A stretch of 64,000 nt of DNA, taken from the NCBI RefSeq assembly GCF_001010805.1, contig NZ_CP011477.1:3094501-3158500 (forward strand), read 5' to 3'. Within the stretch, counting starts at the first letter, position 1. Every line of letters starts with the position of its first letter. The notes under the pieces were generated by a model. It worked only from the letters and a program-made list of their open reading frames with translations, was not told the origin of the DNA and ran no database searches. This DNA is from Spongiibacter sp. IMCC21906 (GTDB lineage Bacteria > Pseudomonadota > Gammaproteobacteria > Pseudomonadales > Spongiibacteraceae). The translations under genes and the position numbers were made by a program. Below are positions 35,599 to 43,791 of this stretch, piece after piece.

Positions 35599-36364
35599 GA
35601 TCTTTCACCTCGTCGTAGATCGTTTTTATAAACTCCCCGTGATCTTCTACGTGAAGGTTGGCGACATAGTGGTTCCGATTGGTACTCGCAGCTTCCAGGT
35701 CCTTCATCATGGCACTCGGCACACCATTCCCGGACAGAGTAAAGAACATATGGTCGATCCGATTCGGTCTTAGCGTCGCTCTCCCAACCTCATCACGAAT
35801 GGTTCTACCCAATTTCCGCTCTTCATCGTCATCGCTATCAAGTAGCCTGTCGGCCACAAACAGCAGGGAGTCTGGCGTGCAACGGCCATGGTTTCGATTG
35901 AGCGCCTCACGAGCTTCAGTGATAGTTGTTTTCCCAAGCTTTTTTCGACTCTTAGATTCCCCCTTCAGCAGCCATAGTCGTTCTTCGTCGTCGTAGGCAA
36001 TACCGATGAAATCGTCGCCGCGTAGTGCCATATCCCTACCATCTTTATAGCGAAGCCTGCGAATAGGCACGTTGAACCCAGTTGTCTCATCGACAAGTTC
36101 AGTGGCCAGAATCTCGCCTATGTCACCAGATCGAGATTTCGGGTTCTGTGGCAATACAGCCCCAAGAATGTTGGCAGCATCCGAGTAACCAAGCCTGGCA
36201 ATATCTTCGGCAATGCGCTCTAACCGCTGATAATGAGAGCGAATAATTTGAACAAGTTCTCCGTGTATTTCATCGCGCCCACCGTCCCTCTCCGTAAGCT
36301 TCCACAGGCGCTTACGCTTGTCCTTTTCTTTCTTTAATGTGCACCAAGCGTCAAACAGCGCCAT
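35585..36364 (-). CDS. hamA: Hachiman nuclease HamA (DUF1837)
   Basis: A 259-residue effector. The core is restriction-endonuclease-like: SGDIGEILATELV (about 79-91), RLRYKDGRDMALRGDDFIG (about 103-121) and LKGESKSR (about 133-140), giving the acid-acid-ExK arrangement. This is the DUF1837 pattern of HamA, a broad DNA nuclease released by HamB. The first 40 residues are highly charged. hamA is the promoter-proximal gene of the pair. All active-site residues appear present. Confidence 0.9.
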   Translation of the reverse strand: MALFDAWCTLKKEKDKRKRLWKLTERDGGRDEIHGELVQIIRSHYQRLERIAEDIARLGYSDAANILGAVLPQNPKSRSGDIGEILATELVDETTGFNVPIRRLRYKDGRDMALRGDDFIGIAYDDEERLWLLKGESKSRKKLGKTTITEAREALNRNHGRCTPDSLLFVADRLLDSDDDEERKLGRTIRDEVGRATLRPNRIDHMFFTLSGNGVPSAMMKDLEAASTNRNHYVANLHVEDHGEFIKTIYDEVKDLGSD

Positions 36365-36439
36365 GCTTCCTCCAAACTCGGTTCGTTGCAGATCAATACC
36401 AATTCCTTTTTAACGCCTCTCTCACCATCCAGCTATGGG

Positions 36440-37735
36440 CTACTGTTTCAACAACGCAACCGCTATATCCATCTGTTCATGCTCAAAGGCCGACGCAAAA
36501 TCTTCCAAATCCTCCCGCCGCATGCCCACTTCCGGGCCGACAGCAATGTCCCGCCAGTTCGCTACCACCGCCCGTACTTCCGCCAAAACGGCCAGAGCCT
36601 TGTCTTTATCCAGTGAAAAATAGGCACTCCGAGCCAACAGCATCTCCAGGTCGGTGATGGGCCCGTCTTGTTCCGACAGCCAGGTCTTGGATTCTCGCTC
36701 CTTGTCCGGGAAGGGGTTGATGTCGAAGGCCGGCGACAAGCGCCAGAGTCCGCGTTCTACGTGCAGGAAGCCATGATTCTGCAGGTGGTCGTCCACGTTG
36801 GTGATCAACAGGTTGAATACCAGGCGGCGCCAGAGCTGCTGCAAGTCTTGCGTAGGTGCGTGGCCATAACTGCGGATGGCGTCGGCGATTTCGGTGTAGC
36901 TGCGCTCCTCCTCGCGTGAGGCCTGCAACAGAGAGGCCGCCGACTGGTAGGGAATCCGACCATCAGTGCCGCTACGGTCAAAACGGCGGATCATCGCCAC
37001 CGGTATGCCCTCCAATTGAACGATACGCGCGATGGCGGCCTCAATGCCGGCGCACCGCGCCAGCTGCAGGGCCAACACTTCCCCTCGGGTGACGCTTCGG
37101 GTGTCACCCACACTTGGAAACTTGCCGATAGCGAGCCAGCCGTCTTCGTCAATCACCGTGCATTTGGGGCGCAGACCGCCCAACGACGTTCCTTTGCCCT
37201 GCAGGTAACGCAGATCCTCCAGGGTTTCCTGGCCGCGCTCCAGTGCCTGGCTGGCATGAAAAATTTTCCCGAGTTCGATCAATGGTGGTGTGCTGCGTCG
37301 CCCCTCCTCCACTGACCGGTGGTAGCGCCCGTCCCCGTCACGCAGGCGCAAGGCGCCTACCCGGCTGAAGTCATCGACCGCCAGTAGGTAATCCATTTCA
37401 GTGAGCGCGGGAAGACGCGGGTTCTCCTTCCGACGCTTGGCATGATCGCGGGCGATGACCCGTCGCCCCCAGACATCCGGTGCCGTATCCGCAATGGCAC
37501 CATGGAAGACCGAATCGTGAGGAGAGGCCGCTTTGTGTGGCTGATATCCCGTCCCCAGGCGCAAGTCGGCGGAAACGTTGAACCGTTCCGGGTTGGACAA
37601 CCACGATTCATCATAGGCGATGGCGCTGTTCTCACGTCGCCCCTGCTTTACGTACACGAGCTGGCCCACCGGTGTTCCGGCCTTGCCGATGCATAACTGA
37701 ACCTGCTTGCGTATCGATGTGGTGGCAGTTCTCAT
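36440..37735 (-). CDS. hipA: HipA-family serine/threonine kinase toxin
   Basis: A 431-residue HipA-type kinase. Visible parts are the N-terminal lobe, the GLRPKCTVIDEDGWLAIGKFPS segment (about 188-209), the catalytic loop NVDDHLQNHGFL (about 312-323) and the metal-binding LSPAFDINPFP (about 332-342). Known HipA toxins phosphorylate translation factors such as glutamyl-tRNA synthetase; the target here is unknown. It follows the small regulator gene by 45 bases, forming a hipBA unit. Confidence 0.92.
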   Translation of the reverse strand: MRTATTSIRKQVQLCIGKAGTPVGQLVYVKQGRRENSAIAYDESWLSNPERFNVSADLRLGTGYQPHKAASPHDSVFHGAIADTAPDVWGRRVIARDHAKRRKENPRLPALTEMDYLLAVDDFSRVGALRLRDGDGRYHRSVEEGRRSTPPLIELGKIFHASQALERGQETLEDLRYLQGKGTSLGGLRPKCTVIDEDGWLAIGKFPSVGDTRSVTRGEVLALQLARCAGIEAAIARIVQLEGIPVAMIRRFDRSGTDGRIPYQSAASLLQASREEERSYTEIADAIRSYGHAPTQDLQQLWRRLVFNLLITNVDDHLQNHGFLHVERGLWRLSPAFDINPFPDKERESKTWLSEQDGPITDLEMLLARSAYFSLDKDKALAVLAEVRAVVANWRDIAVGPEVGMRREDLEDFASAFEHEQMDIAVALLKQ

Positions 37736-37780
37736 GCGATGCGCCCTTTGTTTTTAGGATTTTTCATGACGCATTCATTC

Positions 37781-38104
37781 TCATAGTGCTTTGGGCGTGC
37801 CGCGCTTACTGCGCACGCGCTTGGGCAGGTTCTCATCCATCAGGGTCAGGCCAATCTCGTCGCTCGCGGTGTCCAGCAGCTGTTCCAGAGCCTGTATTTC
37901 TCCAAATACATGCAGGGCGCGGGCAAAGAAGTGGATCGGTATGCGGGCATCACCCTTCTCCATACGCTGAACCGTGGAGATCGATGCACCCATACGCTCG
38001 GCCAGCGAGGCCTGGGTGATATGGCGCCGCCTGCGTGCCAGGGATATATCGCTACCCAGCTTGCGGATAGCTCGCTCGACAGGCAGGGGAATCGGAGATT
38101 CCAT
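37781..38104 (-). CDS. hipB: HipB-like XRE antitoxin
   Basis: A 107-residue protein with a helix-turn-helix of XRE type at about 13-65 (ISLARRRRHITQASLAERMGASISTVQRMEKGD). Its C-terminal tail is basic (LPKRVRSKRG). It lies directly upstream of the HipA kinase, as expected for an antitoxin and autorepressor. An inverted repeat 12 bases before its ATG is a likely binding site. The tail differs from the E. coli HipB tail, so it is assigned by context. Confidence 0.85.
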   Translation of the reverse strand: MESPIPLPVERAIRKLGSDISLARRRRHITQASLAERMGASISTVQRMEKGDARIPIHFFARALHVFGEIQALEQLLDTASDEIGLTLMDENLPKRVRSKRGTPKAL

Positions 38105-38116
38105 TTAAAACTCCCA

Positions 38117-38133
38117 ACAGATAGCAAATCTGT
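38117..38133 (-). promoter_or_regulatory. inverted repeat, likely hipBA operator
   Basis: ACAGAT (38117-38122) and ATCTGT (38128-38133) are perfect inverted arms around five bases, lying 12 bases upstream of the hipB start in an AT-rich stretch. Autorepression by HipB is the natural reading. The site does not match the E. coli HipB consensus. Confidence 0.5.
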
Positions 38134-38639
38134 TTTTACACTTCTGATAGGAACGATTATATAGAACTTTAGGTCAAAATCAACTATCGGTCCAACCAGA
38201 ACCATTATTCAAAATAAAACATCCAATGAGATGCATTATGTTCCATCGTCACTTACTGCCTGTTGTCATCTTGTTTACCCAGGCTAGCCCTAATGTTGAG
38301 AATGCCTCAGCCTCAATACAAAATCGCCACCTTCCCCGGTGTGCTCTCCCAGTGGCAACTACCAAAGCAGCTCTCCTGCGGATTAAATGTTTTCGCTTCC
38401 GAAGAAATCACCCTGAGCTCTCAACCTTCGCTGGCATTGTGCTCGGCTTACTGTGAAAGAGATAACCCATCAAGAATATCTTCATGGCCATGTCGAATAC
38501 CGGGCGGCCTGTTCGACTATCAGGTGTTACAGCACTCGGTGACAATCAACACTCCGTAAAGGTAGTCTTCCGGCGTGTTCGTGAATATCGTTTTACAGCC
38601 AACTCAGAACCACTATGATGATTTGACAAGGAGAAAACC
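38134..38639. other. non-coding gap between hipB and the VOC gene
   Basis: 506 bases without a supported gene. Two overlapping open frames (38226-38456 and 38263-38559) have no ribosome site and no recognisable product. The last 20 bases contain the AAGGAG ribosome site of the next gene. The region is probably a cargo junction with promoters for both directions. Confidence 0.4.
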
Positions 38640-39533
38640 ATGCAAAAAATCATTCCCCATCTATGGTTTGACAAGGAAGCCAAAGAAGCCGCTGAATTCT
38701 ATACAGAGATATTTGAAGATTCAGAAGTTACCGATGTAACAACCCTGCACGATACCCCCTCTGGCGACTGTGAGGTTGTGTCATTCAATCTGCTGGGCTG
38801 TCCTTTCATGGCAATCAGCGCAGGTCCGTTGTTTACGCCTAACCCGTCGATTTCATTTTTCATCAACTTTGATCCGTCCCGCGTTCCGGACGCGGCAAAA
38901 AAGATTGATAACGTCTGGGAGAAACTTGCCATAAACGGCACAACACTTATGCCGCTTGATCAATATCCGTTTAGTGAGCGCTATGGCTGGATTCAGGACC
39001 GGTACGGAATATCGTGGCAGTTAATTCTGACCGACCCTGATGGAAACTCCAGACCGCCCATTGTGCCGTGCCTCATGTTCGTCGGCGAGAACTGCGGCAA
39101 GGCCGAAGACGCCATCAAGCATTACACGTCCGTTTTCAAGGATTCGAAACAGGGTTTAATGGCCCGCTACCCCGCAGGCATGGAACCCGACAGGGAAGGA
39201 ACAGTGATGTTTGCCGACTTTATGATTGGCGGCACCTGGATGGCAGCCATGGACTCCGCACATGAACACGGGTTTTCCTTCAATGAGGCAATATCCCTCA
39301 TGATCAATTGTGATACGCAGGAAGAGATTGATTATTTCTGGGAAAAGCTCTCCGCCATGCCCGAAGCCGAACAATGCGGATGGGTAAAAGACCAATACGG
39401 TTTATCATGGCAAATCTCTCCCACCATTATGGGCGACCTTTTGGGTGGCAGTGACCGGGAGAAAATAGCGCGGGTCACGCAAGTGATGCTGCAAATGAAA
39501 AAACTGGATATCGAAAAACTCATAAGCGCATAG
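38640..39533 (+). CDS. double VOC-domain protein (PhnB-like)
   Basis: A 297-residue cytosolic protein made of two similar halves, each with the PhnB/3-demethylubiquinone-methyltransferase-like VOC fold. The first half opens QKIIPHLWFDKEAKEAAEFYTEIFEDS; the second has PCLMFVGENCGKAEDAIKHYTSVFKDS. Both end with a FWEKLS / YGWIQDRYGISWQ type strand (positions near 120 and 250). Substrate is unknown; members include enzymes and binding proteins. AAGGAG precedes the start. It lies nine bases before the yceI-like gene and is probably co-transcribed. Confidence 0.85.
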   Translation: MQKIIPHLWFDKEAKEAAEFYTEIFEDSEVTDVTTLHDTPSGDCEVVSFNLLGCPFMAISAGPLFTPNPSISFFINFDPSRVPDAAKKIDNVWEKLAINGTTLMPLDQYPFSERYGWIQDRYGISWQLILTDPDGNSRPPIVPCLMFVGENCGKAEDAIKHYTSVFKDSKQGLMARYPAGMEPDREGTVMFADFMIGGTWMAAMDSAHEHGFSFNEAISLMINCDTQEEIDYFWEKLSAMPEAEQCGWVKDQYGLSWQISPTIMGDLLGGSDREKIARVTQVMLQMKKLDIEKLISA

Positions 39534-39542
39534 GTTCACCCC

Positions 39543-40181
39543 ATGAGAATGTACAGTCTTATCGCTATTATAGTGCTGTGTATCACCTTTCCGGTACAGG
39601 CAGAAAACACAACCGATCTTCCTTCAGGCACTTACACGCTGGATAAGAGTCATGCGAGCCTGGTGTTCAGTGTCAGTCATCTCGGCTTCACCGACTACAC
39701 CATGACTTTCGATTCATTTGACGCCACACTTGAGCTTGATTCGGCACAATTGGAGAAGTCATCCCTAAGAGCGACGATCAACCCTCTTTCCCTTGACCTT
39801 CCGAGCCCACCGGAAGGATTTACCGATACTATCGTGAATGATGAGCATTGGCTGAATGCCAAGGTGTTTCCCGAGATCACTTTCACATCCCGCCGGGTAG
39901 AGTTAACCAACGAGAAAACCGTCAACGTCCACGGTGATCTGGAGATATTAGGCATCAGGAAACCTGTCGTTCTTGAAGCGGTTTTCAACGGAGGCTACAA
40001 AGGGCATCCCATGGACCCGAACGCCCGTATCGGATTTTCGGCAAGCGGCACGTTCAAACGATCCGATTTCGGGATGACATACGGTCTCCCGGAACCTGGC
40101 ACGACGATGGGCGTCGGCGATGACATCAACGTGATGATCGAAGCGGAGTTCACCGGTCCGCCGCTACAGGAAGCTGAGTAG
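39543..40181 (+). CDS. YceI-family periplasmic protein
   Basis: A 212-residue protein with a signal peptide ending near PVQAE. The mature part has the YceI pattern: GTYTLDKSHASLVFSVSHLGFTDYTMTFDSFDATLELD and FPEITFTSRRVE, then GDLEILGIRKPVVLEAVFNG. YceI proteins are lipocalin-like beta barrels that bind isoprenoid-like molecules; the ligand here is unknown. It is second in a two-gene unit with the VOC protein. Confidence 0.9.
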   Translation: MRMYSLIAIIVLCITFPVQAENTTDLPSGTYTLDKSHASLVFSVSHLGFTDYTMTFDSFDATLELDSAQLEKSSLRATINPLSLDLPSPPEGFTDTIVNDEHWLNAKVFPEITFTSRRVELTNEKTVNVHGDLEILGIRKPVVLEAVFNGGYKGHPMDPNARIGFSASGTFKRSDFGMTYGLPEPGTTMGVGDDINVMIEAEFTGPPLQEAE

Positions 40182-40199
40182 TCACGTCCAGACTACGGA

Positions 40200-40661
40200 T
40201 CATGCTCCACCGATCGACTTCTCCGTTCGGATGTCTTTACGAACAAAGAGTACCAAGCGATAGTCCACTAATTCATAGCCTTGTTCCTTGGCGATGCGTT
40301 CCTGTTGTTCAATGATTTTTTGATCCCTGAATTCGATGATCTCGCCACTGTCCATACAGACCATATGGTCGTGACGGTCATCGCCCGTCAACTCGTACCG
40401 CGCCTGACCCGTATCGAAGTTGTGTCGAACGACCAGTCCGGCCATTTCCAATTGCGCGAGTACACGATAAATCGTCCCCACTGACATGCTGTTACCGGTC
40501 GACATCAGGCATTTGTAAATTTCTTCGGCCCGGAGGTGACGGCTCTCGGTTTGCGCGGAAGCCAAAATGTCCAATACTTTGATGCGGGACATGGTGACCG
40601 TCAGTCCGACTTTTCTCAGCTCTCGTTTTGGTGAAACCATCCTGGAATAAACCCTACCCAT
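40200..40661 (-). CDS. Fur-family metal-responsive regulator
   Basis: A 153-residue Fur-like repressor. The winged helix covers about 10-85 (RELRKVGLTVTMSRIKVLDIL...AEEIYKCLMSTG.SMSVGTIYRVLAQLEMAGLV), and the metal/dimer domain contains DRHDHMVCMDSGEIIEF. The usual second CxxC of Fur is missing at the C-terminus. The start may instead be the ATG at 40640. It is convergent with the YceI gene. It may control the iron genes near 54-56 kb or its own neighbours; the host presumably has its own Fur too. Confidence 0.85.
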   Translation of the reverse strand: MGRVYSRMVSPKRELRKVGLTVTMSRIKVLDILASAQTESRHLRAEEIYKCLMSTGNSMSVGTIYRVLAQLEMAGLVVRHNFDTGQARYELTGDDRHDHMVCMDSGEIIEFRDQKIIEQQERIAKEQGYELVDYRLVLFVRKDIRTEKSIGGA

Positions 40662-40868
40662 ACCCAGGGACCGGCAAGCGCCGGACCTGAATAAACATTG
40701 TTTCCATTACAGGTAACGAACGAGGCCGATAAAAATTCAAGAAAACTGCAGGATCTCGCTGACTCTCATATCGCCAATACGGTTAACAACCAATCCTCTT
40801 TGTTTACGGCGCGCCCCTGGGGAATAACGCAGCATCCCACCCGTACCGACTGATAGCGGACAAGTGTG

Positions 40869-41219
40869 ATGACCTCGTGTTCCAAGACAGTATTCTCGAC
40901 TTATTGCGTTGTGCTGGCGATTGGCATTGCCTCAAGCCATGCCGTGGCCAATGAACAAACGCCAGCCAGCACTGATGAACGCGCCCGCCTGGCGGCCATA
41001 CTACGCCAGCTAAATACTGTTGAACGTCTGGTAGCCCGGCGTAGCGAGTCCGTGCGACCTGATGCGGCGCGCTACTACTTTGATTACCCCCGACTACTTG
41101 AGGATATCGACAGCATTCGTCGGGGTATTGACGCGTATCTGGTACCAGAACGGGCACAACCCCGGGAACCAGCACGTTTGATCGGCGATTACCAACGCGA
41201 ATCGGTGCCGATGCCATGA
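40869..41219 (+). CDS. RAQPRD-family ICE protein (TIGR01690)
   Basis: A 116-residue exported protein; the ATG at 40869 is preferred over a GTG three bases earlier. A signal peptide ends near SHAVA. The family signature is present as RAQPRE in place of RAQPRD near residue 100, preceded by RYYFDYPRLLEDIDSIRRGIDAYL. It opens the second transfer module and overlaps the next gene by ATGA. Its role in the channel is not known. Confidence 0.9.
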   Translation: MTSCSKTVFSTYCVVLAIGIASSHAVANEQTPASTDERARLAAILRQLNTVERLVARRSESVRPDAARYYFDYPRLLEDIDSIRRGIDAYLVPERAQPREPARLIGDYQRESVPMP

Positions 41220-41455
41220 GCCTGTCCGCCGACCAAGTCGCGGCCTTTCAGGCCAATGCCGGTTACTCACCCGACACCATGGCCACCGTGCTTATCAGCG
41301 CGGTCTTTGCCGTTTTGCTGCTGTGGGGAGCCTGGGCACTGCGCACCGCGTATGTGGGCTGGGCCGAACACAGCATCAACCAACGTCAGTTCCTCGCCGT
41401 GGCGATACGGTTTGTCGCCATGTATGTGGTGCTGACGTTCCTTTTACTTTCCTGA
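41216..41455 (+). CDS. TIGR03758 family ICE protein
   Basis: A 79-residue protein with two hydrophobic helices (about 22-46 and 58-78). The opening LSADQVAAFQANAGYSPDTMATVLISAVFAVLLLWGAWAL is characteristic of TIGR03758, a small inner-membrane component of PFGI-1-type conjugation. The size and place, between RAQPRD and TIGR03745, are as expected. Confidence 0.9.
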   Translation: MSLSADQVAAFQANAGYSPDTMATVLISAVFAVLLLWGAWALRTAYVGWAEHSINQRQFLAVAIRFVAMYVVLTFLLLS

Positions 41456-41474
41456 CCGTTTGAAAGGTGTTGCC

Positions 41475-41825
41475 ATGACACAACGAGCTTTCTCTTTCCT
41501 TTCCCTCTCGGTCGGCAGTCTGCTGGCCGCCATGCTACCGCTGCCGGTATTCGCGCAGTTGCCTACCATGGAAGATCCGTCCCGTGGTGCCGGCAGTGGC
41601 ATCATGGAAACCCTTCAGAATTACGGCTACGACATCGTGATGCTGATCGCCCTGCTGGTGGTGGCCTCCATGTTTGTCGGGGTTTGCTACCACGCCTACA
41701 CCCGCTATGCGGAAATTCATACCGGCCGTGCCACTTGGGGACAGTTCGGATTGACCGTGGCGGTGGGAGCGATTCTGCTGGTTGTGGGTATCTGGCTGCT
41801 CACCGAAGCCACCGGCATTCTGTAG
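41475..41825 (+). CDS. TIGR03745 family ICE membrane protein (VirB2-like)
   Basis: A 116-residue protein starting MTQRAFSFLS at the ATG at 41475. A signal peptide ends near VFAQL. Two membrane helices follow (about 48-70 and 90-112). Size and topology resemble VirB2-type pilins, although the family assignment is TIGR03745. It is followed by the TIGR03750 gene, as in related elements. Confidence 0.9.
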   Translation: MTQRAFSFLSLSVGSLLAAMLPLPVFAQLPTMEDPSRGAGSGIMETLQNYGYDIVMLIALLVVASMFVGVCYHAYTRYAEIHTGRATWGQFGLTVAVGAILLVVGIWLLTEATGIL

Positions 41826-41834
41826 AGCAGAACG

Positions 41835-42245
41835 ATGTCCCCCGACCTGGCCAACAAGGAGGATGGCACCATCCTTTTTCTGCCTCATCGCCTGAATCGC
41901 CAGCCGGTGGTGGTTCGCGGCCTGACCGCCGATGAGCTTTGGCTTTGCGCGGGTGGCTCGGCAGCCATCGGCCTGACATTGGGCCTGCCGCTGGCCTGGC
42001 TGCTCGGCAGTATCGCCGTGGTTCCCAGTTTGATAGTCGGTACCAGCGCCATTGGAATCTTTTCCTGTGGCGGTGTGTTGCGACGACTGAAACGGGGCCG
42101 GCCCGAAACCTGGCTGTACCGTCAACTGCAGTGGCATCTGGCCCTGCGCTACCCACTGCTGGGCGATCACTTGGGAGCCAGAGACCTGATAACCCGCACC
42201 GGTTACTGGGCCACACGCCGCACCCCGAGACGGAGTACGCCATGA
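41835..42245 (+). CDS. TIGR03750 family conjugal transfer protein
   Basis: A 136-residue protein. FLPHRLNRQPVVVRGLTADELWLCAGGSAAIGLTLGLPLAWLLGS with a second hydrophobic stretch (VVPSLIVGTSAIGIFSCG) and PETWLYRQLQWHLA match TIGR03750, a VirB3-like inner-membrane component. It overlaps the following gene by ATGA. Confidence 0.9.
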   Translation: MSPDLANKEDGTILFLPHRLNRQPVVVRGLTADELWLCAGGSAAIGLTLGLPLAWLLGSIAVVPSLIVGTSAIGIFSCGGVLRRLKRGRPETWLYRQLQWHLALRYPLLGDHLGARDLITRTGYWATRRTPRRSTP

Positions 42246-42925
42246 GCCGGTTCAAAAACGAAGTGACCCACCTCCGCGCCCATGTCAACACCTTGCGCCT
42301 TGGGCTCGCCGCCCTGTTCGTCCTCGCCGTGGGCCTGGGTGTTGGCTGGTGGAGCGCGCCGCGCGACCTGACTATCCATATTCCCCCGGACCTGCGTTCG
42401 GGCAGCGTGCGCAAATGGTGGGAGGTGCCGCCCGCCTCGGTGTATGCCTTCACTTTTTATGTCTTTCAGCAGCTCAATCGTTGGCCCAGCAACGGCGAGA
42501 AGGATTACCTCCGAAATATACACACCTTGTCCGCCTACCTAACCCCCAACTGTCGAGTGTTCTTGCAACAGGACTACGAGGAACGCCGTCAGGCTGGCGA
42601 ACTTCGGCAACGGGTACGCGGCCTCTACGAAATCCCCGGTCGTGGCTATGGCGACAACCCCGGCGCCCGCGTCGAAGCCATCTCGAACCGGGATTGGATC
42701 GTCACGCTGGATATCGCCATCGATGAGTACTACGGCTCGGAACAGGTCAAGCGCGCCCTGGTGCGCTTCCCCCTGAAAGTGCTGCGCAGCGATGTCGATC
42801 CGGAGCAAAACCCCTTTGGCCTGGTACTGGACTGCTATAGCGAAACACCCCAGCGGATTATGCCGTCGGACACCGGTTCCCAAGCCAATCCAGATACGCA
42901 CTCTCTGCCGGGGGGCACACCATGA
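42242..42925 (+). CDS. PFL_4703/TIGR03746 family ICE protein (VirB8-like)
   Basis: A 227-residue protein. The ATG at 42242 overlaps the preceding stop codon; a longer frame upstream overlaps the TIGR03750 gene and is rejected. One membrane helix (about 18-38) is followed by a periplasmic domain with IHIPPDLRSGSVRKWWEVPPASVYAFTFYVFQQLNRWP and the EYYGSEQVKRALVRFPL region. Topology is that of VirB8-type scaffold proteins. Confidence 0.9.
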   Translation: MSRFKNEVTHLRAHVNTLRLGLAALFVLAVGLGVGWWSAPRDLTIHIPPDLRSGSVRKWWEVPPASVYAFTFYVFQQLNRWPSNGEKDYLRNIHTLSAYLTPNCRVFLQQDYEERRQAGELRQRVRGLYEIPGRGYGDNPGARVEAISNRDWIVTLDIAIDEYYGSEQVKRALVRFPLKVLRSDVDPEQNPFGLVLDCYSETPQRIMPSDTGSQANPDTHSLPGGTP

Positions 42926-43791
42926 GCCGCTCGAATCGCCTGGTGTCAGGCTGCTTCTGGCTGATCCTGTCACTCGCTGGCAACAGCCACGCCGTAGAAA
43001 TCCTGCATTGGCAGCGCCTGCCCCTTACTGTTCCTCTGCACGTTGATGAAGAGCGGGTGATTTTCGTCAACCGCGATGTGCGGGTGGGAGTACCCGCCTC
43101 ACTGGCGTCACGCCTGCGGGTACAAAGTGCGGGCGGCGCGATCTACCTGCGAGCGAATGAAACCCTGGAAGCCACCCGGCTGCAATTACAGGATACCAAC
43201 ACGGGCGACCTGATTCTGCTGGATGTGGCGGCCACCCCGGCCGATGACAACGAGGCCCCACTCGAGCCCGTTCGCATCGTGACCGACTCTGCCGAAGGCA
43301 GCGATTCCGCCTCCCCTGCCGATGCGGGTGATATCCAGAACAAACGCCGCAATACTCCGATCCCCGTGGCCTTGACCCGTTATGCCGCACAAAGTCTGTA
43401 TGCCCCGCTGCGCACGGTGGAACCCGTGCCAGGACTATCCCGGGTCACTCTCAGCAACTCACTGAAGTTGGACAACCTGGCACCCGTCCTGCCCCTGCGC
43501 GCCAGAGCCCTGGCAGCCTGGCGATTGGATGACTACTGGCTCACCACGGTCCTGCTGACCAATACCACCGATCACTGGCTGGCGTTAGATCCCCGTATAT
43601 TGCAGGGTGATTTCGTGGCGGCGACGTTTCAGCATACGACGCTGGGTCCCCGCGGCGAGCCCACCGATACCACCGTCCTGTACCTGGTGACCCGGGGACA
43701 CGGCCTGGCGGACGCCCTGTTGCCGATGATCAGCCCGGTGGATGCGGCCACCAACCTGCCCGGAGGACAGGGAGCCGACAATGCGGAGTAA
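42922..43791 (+). CDS. TIGR03749 family ICE protein (PFL_4704)
   Basis: A 289-residue exported protein; the signal peptide ends near SHAVE. The pattern ILHWQRLPLTVPLHVDEERVIFVNRDVRVGVPASL and the C-terminal DYWLTTVLLTNTTDHWLALDPRILQGDFVAATFQHTTLGPRG fit TIGR03749. The beta-rich composition suggests a VirB9/TraK-like periplasmic component. It overlaps both neighbours. Confidence 0.9.
   Translation: MSRSNRLVSGCFWLILSLAGNSHAVEILHWQRLPLTVPLHVDEERVIFVNRDVRVGVPASLASRLRVQSAGGAIYLRANETLEATRLQLQDTNTGDLILLDVAATPADDNEAPLEPVRIVTDSAEGSDSASPADAGDIQNKRRNTPIPVALTRYAAQSLYAPLRTVEPVPGLSRVTLSNSLKLDNLAPVLPLRARALAAWRLDDYWLTTVLLTNTTDHWLALDPRILQGDFVAATFQHTTLGPRGEPTDTTVLYLVTRGHGLADALLPMISPVDAATNLPGGQGADNAE

Noticed and set aside
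36440-38104. hipBA as part of the Hachiman system
   Set aside because: The hipBA genes run in the same direction but are separated from hamA and have their own operator. Nothing shows functional linkage, so they are treated as a separate toxin-antitoxin unit.
38226-38559. Two open frames between hipB and the VOC gene
   Set aside because: No ribosome site, no recognised domain, and they overlap each other in different frames.
41939-42241. 101-codon N-terminal extension of the PFL_4703-family gene
   Set aside because: It lies entirely inside the TIGR03750 gene in another frame. The internal ATG at 42242 overlaps the previous stop and gives the normal family start.
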